64,000 nt of DNA from Maritimibacter sp. Its GTDB lineage: Bacteria; Pseudomonadota; Alphaproteobacteria; Rhodobacterales; Rhodobacteraceae. Positions within the stretch are counted from its first letter, which is position 1, and every line of letters starts with the position of its first letter. Positions 29,263-37,965 of this stretch are shown here, in pieces. Below the pieces are notes generated by a model. The model was not told the origin of the DNA and did not search any database. It was given only the letters and a program-made list of their open reading frames with translations. The DNA is taken from NCBI GenBank assembly GCA_017792445.1, contig CP051232.1:2950001-3014000 (forward strand), given 5' to 3'. A program made the position numbers and the translations under genes.

Positions 29263-29985
29263 TCAGGCCGAAACTACGCGCAGCGCCTCCGACAGGTCAA
29301 TTGCGCCGTCGTATAGCGCCCGGCCCGAGATCGCGCCGTCCAGCGGCGCACCGCAGTCGCGCAGCGCCACGAGGTCGTCGATGGACGACACGCCGCCCGA
29401 GGCGATGACCGGGATGCGCACCGCGTTCCCCAGCGCCGCTGTCGCGGCGACGTTGGGCCCCTGCATCGCGCCGTCACGGTCGATGTCGGTGTAGATGATC
29501 GCGGCGACGCCTGCGTCTTCGAACTGTTTTGCAAGGTCGGTGACCATCACGTCGGTCTCTTCCGCCCAGCCCTTCGTCGCGACGCGGCCGTTGCGGGCGT
29601 CGATGCCCACCGCGACCTTGCCCGGGAAGGCCGCCGCGGCCTTGCGCACAAGGTCCGGGTTCTCGACCGCGACGGTTCCGAGGATCACGCGGCTGACACC
29701 CTTGTCCAGCCAGCCCTCGATCGTGGCCATGTCGCGGATGCCGCCGCCCAGCTGGACGGGCACGTCCACGGCGGCAAGGATCGCCTCGACCGCCGCTCCG
29801 TTGACCGGGTGGCCCGCGAAAGCGCCGTTCAGGTCGACGAGGTGCAGCCATTTGCAGCCGGCTTCGACAAAGCTTTTCGCCTGCGCCGCCGGATCGTCGC
29901 CGAACACCGTCGCCGCTTCCATCTCGCCGCGCAGAAGCCGCACGCACTGGCCGTCCTTCAGGTCGATGGCGGGATAAAGGATCAT
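29263..29985 (-). CDS. hisA: ProFAR isomerase
   Basis: 240-residue TIM barrel isomerising ProFAR to PRFAR. The ATG at 29985 gives [20 protein letters not shown] with catalytic Asp8; the second catalytic Asp is in [12 protein letters not shown]. Phosphate loops are [11 protein letters not shown] and [11 protein letters not shown]. The N-terminal extension of the open frame to 30051 is not conserved. First his gene on the minus strand; hisF and hisE follow after three small unrelated genes. Confidence 0.96.
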   Translation of the reverse strand: MILYPAIDLKDGQCVRLLRGEMEAATVFGDDPAAQAKSFVEAGCKWLHLVDLNGAFAGHPVNGAAVEAILAAVDVPVQLGGGIRDMATIEGWLDKGVSRVILGTVAVENPDLVRKAAAAFPGKVAVGIDARNGRVATKGWAEETDVMVTDLAKQFEDAGVAAIIYTDIDRDGAMQGPNVAATAALGNAVRIPVIASGGVSSIDDLVALRDCGAPLDGAISGRALYDGAIDLSEALRVVSA

Positions 29986-30183
29986 GGGTCTGGCTCCGGC
30001 TGGGTCTGTACCGCCGGGTCTTTGCCACCCCGTCCGCCGATTGCCAAGCATGCATTATTGCCGCGCCGGGCGGGCCGGGCGGTCGCCGCGCGCCCTTGAT
30101 GCTTGCCCGACGCGACGTCATGCGCCAGAGTATGTCGCATAGAGCCAAGGAATATGGCTCGGGGCATAGCGGAGCAGCACAAG

Positions 30184-30582
30184 ATGACAAGATTTGTACT
30201 ATTCATTGCCGGCCTGATGATCTCTGTCGCCGGTGCGGCCTCGGCTGGGGAAACCCTGCTGGGCGTCTGGCAGACCGAGCGCGACGCGAAGGACCAGACC
30301 GGCTATGTCCGGATCTATCCCTGCGGCAATCGCCTGTGCGGTACGCTGATCGCGTCCGTCGACAAGAACGGCAAGCCCAGCGGGTCGCCCAACGTCGGCC
30401 GGCGGATCATCTGGAACGTCCGCAGCGCCGAGGGCTGGGGCAAGGGGAACATGTACGTTCCCGTGATGCGCAACCAGTATCCGACCATTCTGATCGCCAC
30501 CGGCAACCGGATGGAGGTCAAGGTCTGCAACACCGTGGGCGACTGCGACACCCAGACCTGGCTGCGGACCCTGACGAACTGA
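30184..30582 (+). CDS. exported DUF2147 protein
   Basis: 132-residue secreted protein with signal peptide MTRFVLFIAGLMISVAGAAS (ATG at 30184). The DUF2147 core is seen in LLGVWQTERD, GYVRIYPCGNRLCGTLIAS and NKNG-type turn VDKNGKPSG. The fold is a small lipocalin-like barrel. Four cysteines occur as two pairs (PCGNRLCG and VCNTVGDCD). Function unknown; often linked to envelope or metabolic stress in alphaproteobacteria. Divergent from hisA with 198 bp between. Confidence 0.85.
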   Translation: MTRFVLFIAGLMISVAGAASAGETLLGVWQTERDAKDQTGYVRIYPCGNRLCGTLIASVDKNGKPSGSPNVGRRIIWNVRSAEGWGKGNMYVPVMRNQYPTILIATGNRMEVKVCNTVGDCDTQTWLRTLTN

Positions 30583-30598
30583 GGCCCGACGGGCCGGG

Positions 30599-31072
30599 TC
30601 ACAGCTTCGACGAGATGACCCCGGTATTGAACCCGGCCTTGCGCAATTCGCCGAACAGACGCTGATGCTCGATCTTCGGGCAGCGGTTCTGGATCACCGT
30701 CAGCCCCCGCGCTTCGGCACGGGCGGCGGCTTCGGCATGTTCGACCCCGATCTGCATCCAGACGGTCTTGAGGTGGGGCAGATGCGCCAGCGCCTCGTCA
30801 AGGATCTCCGGCACCGCTTCGGATCTGCGGAAGATGTCCACCATGTCGACCCGCGCCTCTGCCGGGATCGCGGCGAGGTCGGGCACCACCGTTTCGCCGA
30901 ACAGACGGGTGCCGGCGGCCTTGGGGTTGACCGGGATCACCCGGTAGCCCTTCAGCGACAGGTAGCGGCCGACGAAGTGGCTGGGACGAACGGGATCCGG
31001 AGACACGCCCACGCAGGCGATGGTCTTGGTTCTGTGCAACACGTCGCGAAGGAATGCGTCGGAATAGGTCAT
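30599..31072 (-). CDS. CoA-binding domain protein (YccU-like)
   Basis: 157-residue Rossmann-fold protein. The ATG at 31072 starts MTYSDAFLRDVLHRTKTIAC. The CoA-binding signature is VGVSPDPVRPSHFVGRYLSL with the later VWMQIGVEHAEAAARAEARG. It equals the CoA-binding domain of succinyl-CoA synthetase alpha without the ligase parts. These small proteins bind CoA, acyl-CoA or NADH but have no assigned reaction. It converges with the DUF2147 gene (16 bp between). Confidence 0.88.
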   Translation of the reverse strand: MTYSDAFLRDVLHRTKTIACVGVSPDPVRPSHFVGRYLSLKGYRVIPVNPKAAGTRLFGETVVPDLAAIPAEARVDMVDIFRRSEAVPEILDEALAHLPHLKTVWMQIGVEHAEAAARAEARGLTVIQNRCPKIEHQRLFGELRKAGFNTGVISSKL

Positions 31073-31129
31073 CGGTCCTTTACCATAGGGGTCGGCTTCG
31101 GTATGGCACGGGAGGTCCCGGAGCGGCAT

Positions 31130-31162
31130 AAAAAAGCGCCCGGGCCACAATGGGCCGGGCGC
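31130..31162 (-). terminator. strong rho-independent terminator
   Basis: An 11-nt arm (31136-31146) pairs with 31152-31162 with one mismatch around the loop ATTGT, and is followed on the minus strand by six Ts. There is no minus-strand protein gene ending here; rlmB stops 360 bp upstream. Confidence 0.85.
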
Positions 31163-31221
31163 GAGTCACGGAACGAGGGACAGTGAAGTGACGCGTGGAT
31201 GTTCCGATCCCACGCTCACTC
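31130..31221 (-). ncRNA. candidate small RNA of about 90 nt
   Basis: A complete transcription unit can be drawn on the minus strand. Promoter-like TATATC lies at 31232-31227, so a start is expected near 31221. A stem GCGTGG/CCACGC (31193-31215) with an 11-nt loop follows, then a single-stranded C/U-rich stretch (ACTGTCCCTCGTTCCG), and finally the terminator hairpin with U6. A nested dyad at 31253-31286 overlaps the expected -35 region. No RNA family recognised. It could instead be the 3' end of a long rlmB transcript, but the distance and promoter-like sequence argue for an independent RNA. Confidence 0.45.
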
Positions 31222-31252
31222 TGTTAGATATAATTGCACCGACGGTTTTAAA

Positions 31253-31286
31253 GGTCACGTAATATCGGCGTTACCGATAGGTGACC
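31253..31286. promoter_or_regulatory. nested dyad, probable operator upstream of the small RNA candidate
   Basis: GGTCAC (31253-31258) pairs with GTGACC (31281-31286) and, inside it, TATCGG (31263-31268) pairs with CCGATA (31274-31279) around CGTTA. The site lies just upstream of the minus-strand TATATC at 31232-31227. Confidence 0.5.
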
Positions 31287-31320
31287 ATTTCCGTTGTTTT
31301 CTTGGCTTTTGAAGATGCGG

Positions 31321-31338
31321 ACCCTTCAATTGAAGGGT
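31321..31338. promoter_or_regulatory. perfect 18-bp palindrome
   Basis: ACCCTTCAA-TTGAAGGGT is a perfect palindrome without spacer, followed on the plus strand by TTTTC. It may be a protein-binding site or a weak plus-strand terminator. Confidence 0.45.
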
Positions 31339-31520
31339 TTTCAGGTGCTTGCGCGGGGCGAACCGTTCTCCGAATCGTTTCGACGCTTCATGTTGCGGTT
31401 GAGCGAAAATCCCTTTGCATGCGCGGAAATCCGCTCAAAAAATCGGCAAACCGCTGTTTGTGCCGGGAATTGAGCTTTGGATTCGCAGCTTTAAGGCGAC
31501 TCACGCATGGGTTCGGAGTA

Positions 31521-32297
31521 TTAGCGCCGCGTCGCCGCGTACAGGGCCACCGCAGCCGCGTTCGATACGTTCAGCGACCCGAACGGCCCGGCATAGTCGA
31601 TGCGCACAAGGGTGTCGCAGGTGTCTCGGGTCTTCTCGCGCAGGCCCGGCCCCTCGGCGCCCAGCACCAGCCCGACCGGATCCGCCGAAGCGCCCGCAAG
31701 ACCGCCTTCCAGCGTCACGTCGGCCTCGCCGTCCAGACCCAGCAGGCGATAGCCCATCTCGCGCAGTTCCTCCATCGCGCGCGACAGGTTCTGCACCCGC
31801 AGGTAAGGCTGTCGTTCCAGCGCGCCCGAGGCGGTTTTCGCCAGCGCACCGGTTTCCGGCGCCGAGTGGCGGGCCGGGGCGATCACCGCCCGCGCGCCGA
31901 ACACCTCGGCCGAGCGCAGGATGGCGCCCACGTTGTGCGGGTCTGTCACCCGGTCCAGCAGCACCACCGACGGCGCCTCGCCCGGCGGGGCGTGGCACAG
32001 GTCGCCCATCGGCCCCCAGTCCAGCGGTCGCACCTCCAAGGCGGCGCCCTGATGGACCGAGCCGGGGTCGAGCGGGGCGGGGAACTTGCGCGGGTCCGCG
32101 ATCTCGGGCTCGGGCCCTTCGGCCAAGGCGTCGCCCAGCCGGTCGGCGGCGTTCTTTGTCAGCACCAGTTGCAGCTTCTCGCGTCGGGGATTCATCAGCG
32201 CGTCACGCACGGCATGCAGACCGAACAGCCAAACGGTTTCCGCCGCCGCAGCCCGCTTGCCACGTTCCTTTTCGATAACCCACTTGGGCTTTTTCAT
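31521..32297 (-). CDS. rlmB: 23S rRNA (guanosine-2'-O-)-methyltransferase RlmB
   Basis: 258-residue SpoU/TrmD (SPOUT) methyltransferase modifying G2251 of 23S rRNA. An N-terminal ribosomal-binding domain (about 18-90, WLFGLHAVRDALMNPRREKL) precedes the SPOUT domain with its three motifs: DRVTDPHNVGAILRSAEVFG, LVLGAEGPGLR and LNVSNAAAVALYAATRR. These three motifs are diagnostic of the TrmH/RlmB family. The start MKKPKWVIEKERG is short and basic. It is divergent from tRNA-Tyr. Confidence 0.92.
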   Translation of the reverse strand: MKKPKWVIEKERGKRAAAAETVWLFGLHAVRDALMNPRREKLQLVLTKNAADRLGDALAEGPEPEIADPRKFPAPLDPGSVHQGAALEVRPLDWGPMGDLCHAPPGEAPSVVLLDRVTDPHNVGAILRSAEVFGARAVIAPARHSAPETGALAKTASGALERQPYLRVQNLSRAMEELREMGYRLLGLDGEADVTLEGGLAGASADPVGLVLGAEGPGLREKTRDTCDTLVRIDYAGPFGSLNVSNAAAVALYAATRR

Positions 32298-32347
32298 CGC
32301 TGCGCGCCTTCCGGTTACGGCATCCTGGTTTTGCGGGGATTTAACGG

Positions 32348-32376
32348 TTGACGTCCAAAAGTGCTACGGATAATCA
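32348..32376 (+). promoter_or_regulatory. promoter of tRNA-Tyr
   Basis: TTGACG (32348-32353) is followed by GATAAT (32369-32374, spacer 15) or TAATCA (32371-32376, spacer 17). The tRNA begins 12-14 nt further, as expected for a tRNA promoter. Confidence 0.55.
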
Positions 32377-32388
32377 ACGCGTCGCGTC

Positions 32389-32472
32389 GGGCGACGTGCT
32401 GCAAGGTGCGGCAGCGGACTGTAACTCCGCCGGGGAGACCCATGCCTGGTTCGATTCCAGGGTCGCCCACCA
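32389..32472 (+). tRNA. tRNA-Tyr (GTA)
   Basis: 84 nt with encoded CCA. Acceptor stem GGGCGAC/GTCGCCC; D arm GCTG/CGGC; anticodon stem GCGGA/TCCGC with loop CTGTAAC, anticodon GTA. A long class II variable arm is present, as expected for bacterial tRNA-Tyr. T arm CCTGG-TTCGATT-CCAGG. A stand-alone gene between rlmB and a small lipoprotein. Confidence 0.95.
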
Positions 32473-32639
32473 CTCCCCCTCTTTCCAGAGTACGAGCGGT
32501 GCGCGCCACGCGTGCCTTGCTTCGTGATCTTCGTGTCGTTGCGGCAGGCTGACGCCTTGCGGGATCGACGGCTTCGCGCCTAGTCTGACCCTACCTTCGC
32601 GCCGCATGGGGCTGGCCGGACCGGGGGAGACTTTAATTC

Positions 32640-32843
32640 ATGCGTAGATTGATCTTGGTATTCATGCTGCTCGCGGGCACCGCGCTTGCCGGGTGCGAGA
32701 AATGCGCGCCAAATCCAAAGGCGAACGTCAACGTGAACCTCGGCAGCGGTGGTGTGCGCACCGGCGTGTCCGTGGGGCAGAGATGCGGACCGGTGTTCGT
32801 TCGCGTGTCTTCGGGCGACTACTATCAGCCCGACTGGTACTAG
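32640..32843 (+). CDS. small lipoprotein
   Basis: 67-residue precursor. The signal MRRLILVFMLLAGTALAGC ends in the lipobox LAGC, so the mature lipoprotein is only about 49 residues. It begins CEKCAPNPKANVNVNLGSGG and has a third cysteine (GQRCGPVF); the C-terminus YYQPDWY is aromatic. GGGGGAGAC precedes the ATG. No family recognised. It is too short for an enzyme and is probably an envelope peptide conserved only in close relatives. Confidence 0.7.
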   Translation: MRRLILVFMLLAGTALAGCEKCAPNPKANVNVNLGSGGVRTGVSVGQRCGPVFVRVSSGDYYQPDWY

Positions 32844-33068
32844 GCGCGCGGTCACATTGCGTTGAGCGGGGCCGCCGTGTCGCAGTTGGCCCGGAAAGCG
32901 CCGTCTGTGATCCGCTGAGAAAAGATGGGCGCGCGTATCAACGGCGCAGGCGGACGAAGTGATCTTGGTTTCCTGTCGGGAAATTTAGTTTCCTTTCGGT
33001 CGCGGATTTGCGTTTGACGGCGCGGGGCGGCGATGCCATTTTCCGGCCCGTATCATGGGAGGATGGGC

Positions 33069-34763
33069 ATGGCGCCTCTGGACGAACGAAAGGGTGTCTG
33101 GAAATCGGGCCGTGGCAAGGGCCGCCGCACGCCGAAGGGGCGTCAGGTGGACGACGTTGCGCTGGCCGAGGTTCAGGCCCTGCTGGGCGACCGTCCGCGC
33201 CGGCGCGACCTGCTGATCGAGTTCCTTCACCTGATACAGGACGCTTACGGCCACCTCTCCGCCGCCCATATCCGCGCGCTGGCGGACGAGATGCGGCTGG
33301 CGCAGGCCGAGATCTACGAGGTCGCGACCTTCTACGCCCATTTCGACGTTGTCCACGAAGGCGAGACGCCGCCGCCCGCGCTGACGATCCGGGTCTGCGA
33401 CTCGCTGTCGTGCGAGATCGCCGGGGCCGGGGCACTGCGCAAGGCGCTGGAAGACGGGCTTGACCCCGCCGAGGTGCGCGTGTTGCGCGCGCCCTGCATG
33501 GGCCGCTGCGATACCGCGCCCGTGCTGGAACTGGGGCACAACCACATCGCCAACGCCACGCCCGAAAAGGTCCACGCCGCCATTGCGGCGGGCGACACCC
33601 ACGCGAATGTACCGGATTATCAGGGGCTTGCGGCCTACCGCCACCACGGCGGCTATGCCGAACTGGAACGCCTGCGCCGCGATGCGGACTGGGAAGCGGT
33701 GCAGGACGCGCTGGAAGAGGCGGGGCTGCGCGGCATGGGCGGCGCGGGCTTCCCCTCGGGGCGCAAGTGGGGCTTCGTGCGCGCGGCGGCCGGCCCTCGG
33801 TATCTTGCGGTGAACGGGGACGAGGGCGAACCGGGCACGTTCAAGGACCGCGTCCACCTCGAACGCGAACCCCACGTGATGCTGGAAGGCATGCTGATCG
33901 CCGCCGCCGCCATCGAGGCGGAACGCTGCTTCATCTACATGCGCGACGAATACCCGGCGGTGCTGGAAATCCTCCGCCACGAGATCGCGGCGCTGGAAGC
34001 GGCCGGGCTGGTCTCGGCGGGGTACATCGAACTGCGGCGCGGGGCGGGGGCCTATATCTGCGGCGAGGAGTCCGCGATGATCGAGTCGATCGAGGGCAAC
34101 CGGGGCCTGCCGCGTCACCGTCCGCCCTATGTCGCGCAGAACGGCATCTTCGGCCGCCCCACGCTGGTCCACAACGTTGAGACGCTGCACTGGGTCGCGA
34201 TGATCTGCCGCGAGGGGCCGGACATCCTGAACGGCGTCGAACTGAACGGGCGCAGCGGCTTTCGCAACTATTCGGTGTCGGGCCGGGTGAAGACGCCGGG
34301 CGTCTACCTGCTGCCCGCCGGATCCACGATCCTCGACATCATCGACGCGGCAGGCGGCATGATGGACGGCCACGTGTTCAAGGCATTCCAGCCCGGCGGC
34401 CCGTCTTCGGGCCTGCTGCCCGCGTCGATGGACGACGTGCCTTTGGACTTCGACACGCTGCAGCCGCACGGCACCTTCATCGGCTCGGCGGCGGTGGTGA
34501 TCCTGTCGGACCACGACAGCGCGAAGGACGCCGCGCTGAACATGCTGCGGTTCTTCGAGGATGAAAGCTGCGGCCAGTGCACGCCCTGCCGCGTCGGCTG
34601 CGAGAAGGCGGTCAAGCTGATGCAGGCCGACGCGTGGGACGGCGAACTGCTGGAAGACCTGTGCCAGGTGATGACGGACGCCTCGATCTGCGGGCTGGGG
34701 CAGGCAGCGCCGAACCCGATCCGGCTGGTGATGAAGCATTTCCCGAAGGAGGTCGGCCAATGA
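33069..34763 (+). CDS. NAD-dependent formate dehydrogenase, fused gamma (FdsG/NuoE-like) and beta (FdsB/NuoF-like) subunits
   Basis: 564-residue diaphorase unit that passes electrons from the formate dehydrogenase alpha subunit to NAD+. Residues 25-170 are NuoE/FdsG-like with the [2Fe-2S] ligands Cys110, Cys115, Cys143 and Cys147 (CDSLSC ... CMGRC). From about 200 the NuoF/FdsB part holds the FMN/NADH site ([29 protein letters not shown]) and the [4Fe-4S] motif [12 protein letters not shown]. In Rhodobacter capsulatus FdsG and FdsB are separate; here they are one chain. The ATG at 33069 is fixed by GGGAGG six bases upstream. Its stop overlaps the VOC gene (ATGA). Confidence 0.88.
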   Translation: MAPLDERKGVWKSGRGKGRRTPKGRQVDDVALAEVQALLGDRPRRRDLLIEFLHLIQDAYGHLSAAHIRALADEMRLAQAEIYEVATFYAHFDVVHEGETPPPALTIRVCDSLSCEIAGAGALRKALEDGLDPAEVRVLRAPCMGRCDTAPVLELGHNHIANATPEKVHAAIAAGDTHANVPDYQGLAAYRHHGGYAELERLRRDADWEAVQDALEEAGLRGMGGAGFPSGRKWGFVRAAAGPRYLAVNGDEGEPGTFKDRVHLEREPHVMLEGMLIAAAAIEAERCFIYMRDEYPAVLEILRHEIAALEAAGLVSAGYIELRRGAGAYICGEESAMIESIEGNRGLPRHRPPYVAQNGIFGRPTLVHNVETLHWVAMICREGPDILNGVELNGRSGFRNYSVSGRVKTPGVYLLPAGSTILDIIDAAGGMMDGHVFKAFQPGGPSSGLLPASMDDVPLDFDTLQPHGTFIGSAAVVILSDHDSAKDAALNMLRFFEDESCGQCTPCRVGCEKAVKLMQADAWDGELLEDLCQVMTDASICGLGQAAPNPIRLVMKHFPKEVGQ

Positions 34764-35128
34764 ACCTTGGCGCGTTTTCCGTCTCGCTTGCGGTGAAGGA
34801 CATCGCCGCCTCGCGGGCCTTCTACGAGAAGCTGGGGTTCACCGAGATGGGCGGCGACGCGGCCCAGAACTGGCTGATCCTTCGCAATGGCGACACCGTG
34901 ATCGGCTTGTTTCAGGATATGTTCCCGACCAATATCCTGACCTTCAACCCCGGCTGGACCCAAGACGCCACCGACGCGGACAGCTACACCGACATCCGCG
35001 ATCTTCAGGCCGAGATGAAGGCGCGCGGTCTGGTGCCAGAACCCGAGGTTCAGTCCGAAAGCGGCCCGGCCAGCCTGATGCTGACCGACCCGGACGGGAA
35101 TGTCATCCTCGTGGACCAGCACCGATGA
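34760..35128 (+). CDS. VOC (glyoxalase/bleomycin-resistance) superfamily protein
   Basis: 122-residue protein of the vicinal-oxygen-chelate fold made of two beta-alpha-beta-beta-beta modules ([20 protein letters not shown] at the start, [17 protein letters not shown] at the end). Possible metal ligands include the final acidic/His residues, but the first-module ligand position is not obvious, so it may be a binding rather than catalytic protein. It is inserted between the two formate dehydrogenase genes, overlapping the first by 4 nt, so it is translated with them. Its role there is unknown; protection or glyoxalase-type detoxification are guesses. Confidence 0.8.
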   Translation: MNLGAFSVSLAVKDIAASRAFYEKLGFTEMGGDAAQNWLILRNGDTVIGLFQDMFPTNILTFNPGWTQDATDADSYTDIRDLQAEMKARGLVPEPEVQSESGPASLMLTDPDGNVILVDQHR

Positions 35129-35177
35129 CCGCCCTCGCGCCACTTCACCCGAACGCCGCCACCAAGGACGACTGATC

Positions 35178-37952
35178 ATGCCCGACGGAAGCCAGACGAA
35201 GACGGTGACTTTCACCCTCGACGGCGACGAGATCACCGTTCCGCAGGGCACGACCATCTGGGACGCCGCCCATGGCAGGGGCCTGACCATCCCGCATCTG
35301 TGCCACAAGCCCGCGCCCGGCTATCGCCCCGACGGCAACTGCCGCGCCTGCATGGTCGAGGTCGAGGGCGAGCGCACGCTGGCCGCTTCGTGCATCCGCG
35401 AGGCGACCGACGGCATGGTGGTCAATTCCGCCAGCGACCGCGCGGTGAAATCGCGTCGGATGGTGATGGAACTTCTGGTCGCCGACCAGCCCGAGGCGCC
35501 GCACGACCGCTCGTCGCACCTGCACGACATGGCCGCCGCGCAGGATGTCACCGACAGCCGCTTTCCCCGGATCGAGCCCGACCGCGTGCCGCTGCTGGAC
35601 GACAGCCACGTCGCCATGCGCGTGAACCTCGACGCCTGCATCCACTGCAACCTGTGCGTCCGCGCCTGCCGCGAGGTTCAGGTCAACGACGTGATCGGCA
35701 TGGCGGGGCGCGGCCACGACGCCCGCATCGTGTTCGACCAGCTCGATGACATGGGCGCCTCGACCTGCGTCGCCTGCGGTGAATGCGTGCAGGCCTGCCC
35801 GACCGGCGCGCTGATGCCCGCCACCGTTCTGGACGAGGCGCAGCAGGGCGACAGCGCCGACTATGACCGCGAGGTCAAATCGGTCTGCCCCTATTGCGGC
35901 GTCGGCTGCCAGTTGTCATTCAAGATCAAGGACGACAAGGTGAAATACGTCGACGGTGTCGATGGCCCCGCGAACGAGGGGCGTCTGTGCGTCAAGGGCC
36001 GCTTCGGCTTTGACTACATCCACCACCCGCACCGCCTGACCAGACCTTTGATCCGTCGCGACGACGCGCCCGCCAAGGGGCTGAACGTCGACCCCGCCAA
36101 CTGGCAGGCGCATTTCCGCGAGGCGACGTGGGACGAGGCGCTGGACCGCGCCGCCGGGGGGCTGGCGAAGCTGCGCGACGACGCGGGCACCCGGGTGGCG
36201 GGTTTCGGGTCGGCCAAGTGCTCGAACGAGGAAGCCTACCTGTTCCAAAAGCTGATCCGGCAGGGCTTTGGCCACAACAACGTCGACCACTGCACACGCC
36301 TGTGCCACGCCTCATCGGTGTCGGCGCTGATGGAGAACGTGGGCTCGGCGGCGGTGACGGCCACGTTCAACGAGATCGAGAATGCCGACGTCGCCATCGT
36401 CATCGGCGCCAACCCGATCGAGAACCATCCCGTCGCGGCCACCTTCTTCAAGCAGTTCTCCAAGCGGGGCGGCAAGCTGATCGTCATGGACCCGCGCGGT
36501 GTCGGCCTGCGCCGCTTCGCGTCCCACATGCTGCAGTTCAAGCCGGGCGCCGACGTGGCGATGCTGAACGCGATCATGCACGTGATCGTCGAAGAGAAGC
36601 TGTACGACGACCAGTACATCGCCGGGTTCACCGAGAATTTCGACGCGATGAAGGACCACCTGAAGGCCTTCCCGCCCGAGAAGATGGCCGAGGTCTGCGG
36701 CATCCCCGCCGAGACCCTGCGCGACGTGGCCCGCACCTTCGCCACCGCGCGGGCGGGCATGATCTTCTGGGGCATGGGGGTCAGCCAGCACATCCACGGC
36801 ACCGACAACTCGCGCTGCCTGATCAGCCTTGCGCTGATGTGCGGCCATGTCGGCCGCCCCGGCACCGGGCTGCATCCGCTTCGGGGGCAAAACAACGTGC
36901 AGGGCGCGTCGGACGCGGGGCTAATCCCGATGTTCCTGCCCGATTACGCGCCGGTGGGCGACGACGGCGTCCGCTCGCTGTTCCGCGACCTGTGGGGCTC
37001 TGAATTCAGCCCCGACAAGGGCCTGACCGTGGTCGAGATCATGGACGCGATCCACGCGGGCGACATTCGCGGCATGTATATCCTCGGCGAGAACCCGGCG
37101 ATGTCCGACCCTGACGTCGAACATGCCCGCGACGCGCTGGCGAAGCTGGAACACCTCGTGGTGCAGGACATCTTCCTGACGGAAACGGCGAACTATGCCG
37201 ACGTCATCCTGCCCGCCGCCGCATGGCCCGAGAAGACCGGCACCGTCACCAACACCAACCGTCAGGTCCAGATGGGCCGCCCGGCGGTGCCGCCGCCCGG
37301 CGAAGCGCGCGAGGACTGGTGGATCGAGGTCGAACTGGCGAAGCGACTGGGTTTGCCGTGGACCTACGCCCACCCGCGCGAGGTCTTCGCCGAGATGAAG
37401 CGCTCGATGAAGTCCTTCGACAACATCACGTGGGACCGTCTGGAGGCCGAGGCGGTGACCTATCCGTCGCTCTCCCCCGAGGATCCGGGGCAGCCCATCG
37501 TGTTCGGCGACGGTTTCCCCCGCGCCGGCGGCCGCGCCCGGTTCACGCCCGCGAACGTGGTGCCGCCGGACGAGCTGCCCGACACCGACTATCCGATGGT
37601 GCTGATCACGGGCCGCCAGCTGGAACACTGGCACACCGGCTCGATGACCCGGCGCGCCACGGTGCTGGATGCGGTCGAGCCCGAAGCGAACTGCTCGATG
37701 CACCCGTCGACGCTTCGCAATCTCGGGATCGAGGCGGGCGGCATGGTCCGCCTGACCACCCGCCGCGGCACGCTGGTCGTCATGGTCCGCGAGGACCGCG
37801 CCGTCGCGCCCGGCAACGTGTTCCTGCCCTTCGCCTATGTCGAGGCGGCGGCGAACATCCTGACCAACCCGTCGCTCGATCCCTACGGCAAGATCCCCGA
37901 GTTCAAGTTCTCGGCCGTCCGTGCGGAAAAGGTCGCCGAAGCCGCGGAGTAG
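35178..37952 (+). CDS. fdsA: NAD-dependent formate dehydrogenase alpha subunit
   Basis: 924-residue molybdenum (bis-MGD) enzyme oxidising formate to CO2. Order: plant-type [2Fe-2S] domain (Cys42, 55, 58, 72), two ferredoxin-type [4Fe-4S] motifs (CIHCNLCVRAC at 154-164; CVACGECVQAC at 197-207), the molybdopterin-domain cluster (CPYCGVGC, then Cys271) and the catalytic site HCTRLCHASS. Cys376 occupies the position of selenocysteine in E. coli FdhF, so no Sec machinery is needed. The molybdopterin-dinucleotide-binding domain is at the C-terminus. The ATG at 35178 has AAGGA upstream. No fdsC or fdsD follows; the next gene is on the other strand. Confidence 0.93.
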   Translation: MPDGSQTKTVTFTLDGDEITVPQGTTIWDAAHGRGLTIPHLCHKPAPGYRPDGNCRACMVEVEGERTLAASCIREATDGMVVNSASDRAVKSRRMVMELLVADQPEAPHDRSSHLHDMAAAQDVTDSRFPRIEPDRVPLLDDSHVAMRVNLDACIHCNLCVRACREVQVNDVIGMAGRGHDARIVFDQLDDMGASTCVACGECVQACPTGALMPATVLDEAQQGDSADYDREVKSVCPYCGVGCQLSFKIKDDKVKYVDGVDGPANEGRLCVKGRFGFDYIHHPHRLTRPLIRRDDAPAKGLNVDPANWQAHFREATWDEALDRAAGGLAKLRDDAGTRVAGFGSAKCSNEEAYLFQKLIRQGFGHNNVDHCTRLCHASSVSALMENVGSAAVTATFNEIENADVAIVIGANPIENHPVAATFFKQFSKRGGKLIVMDPRGVGLRRFASHMLQFKPGADVAMLNAIMHVIVEEKLYDDQYIAGFTENFDAMKDHLKAFPPEKMAEVCGIPAETLRDVARTFATARAGMIFWGMGVSQHIHGTDNSRCLISLALMCGHVGRPGTGLHPLRGQNNVQGASDAGLIPMFLPDYAPVGDDGVRSLFRDLWGSEFSPDKGLTVVEIMDAIHAGDIRGMYILGENPAMSDPDVEHARDALAKLEHLVVQDIFLTETANYADVILPAAAWPEKTGTVTNTNRQVQMGRPAVPPPGEAREDWWIEVELAKRLGLPWTYAHPREVFAEMKRSMKSFDNITWDRLEAEAVTYPSLSPEDPGQPIVFGDGFPRAGGRARFTPANVVPPDELPDTDYPMVLITGRQLEHWHTGSMTRRATVLDAVEPEANCSMHPSTLRNLGIEAGGMVRLTTRRGTLVVMVREDRAVAPGNVFLPFAYVEAAANILTNPSLDPYGKIPEFKFSAVRAEKVAEAAE

Positions 37953-37965
37953 GGCGCGCGCCTTC

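Larger units (their letters stand above)
31073..31520. other. 448-bp gene-free region between the CoA-binding gene and rlmB
   Basis: No credible protein-coding frame on either strand. It contains, left to right, a strong minus-strand terminator (31130-31162), a second hairpin (31193-31215), a promoter-like TATATC on the minus strand (31227-31232), a nested dyad (31253-31286), a perfect 18-bp palindrome (31321-31338), and an imperfect stem TTGAGCG/CGCTCAA (31399-31438). Base composition is more A+T rich than the flanking genes. Confidence 0.7.

Noticed and set aside
32389-33068. Genomic island attached to tRNA-Tyr
   Set aside because: No integrase, no direct repeat of the tRNA 3' end and no composition shift downstream of the tRNA.
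36290-36320. Possible selenocysteine in the formate dehydrogenase active site
   Set aside because: The codon at the active-site position is a normal cysteine (HCTRLCHASS); no in-frame UGA.
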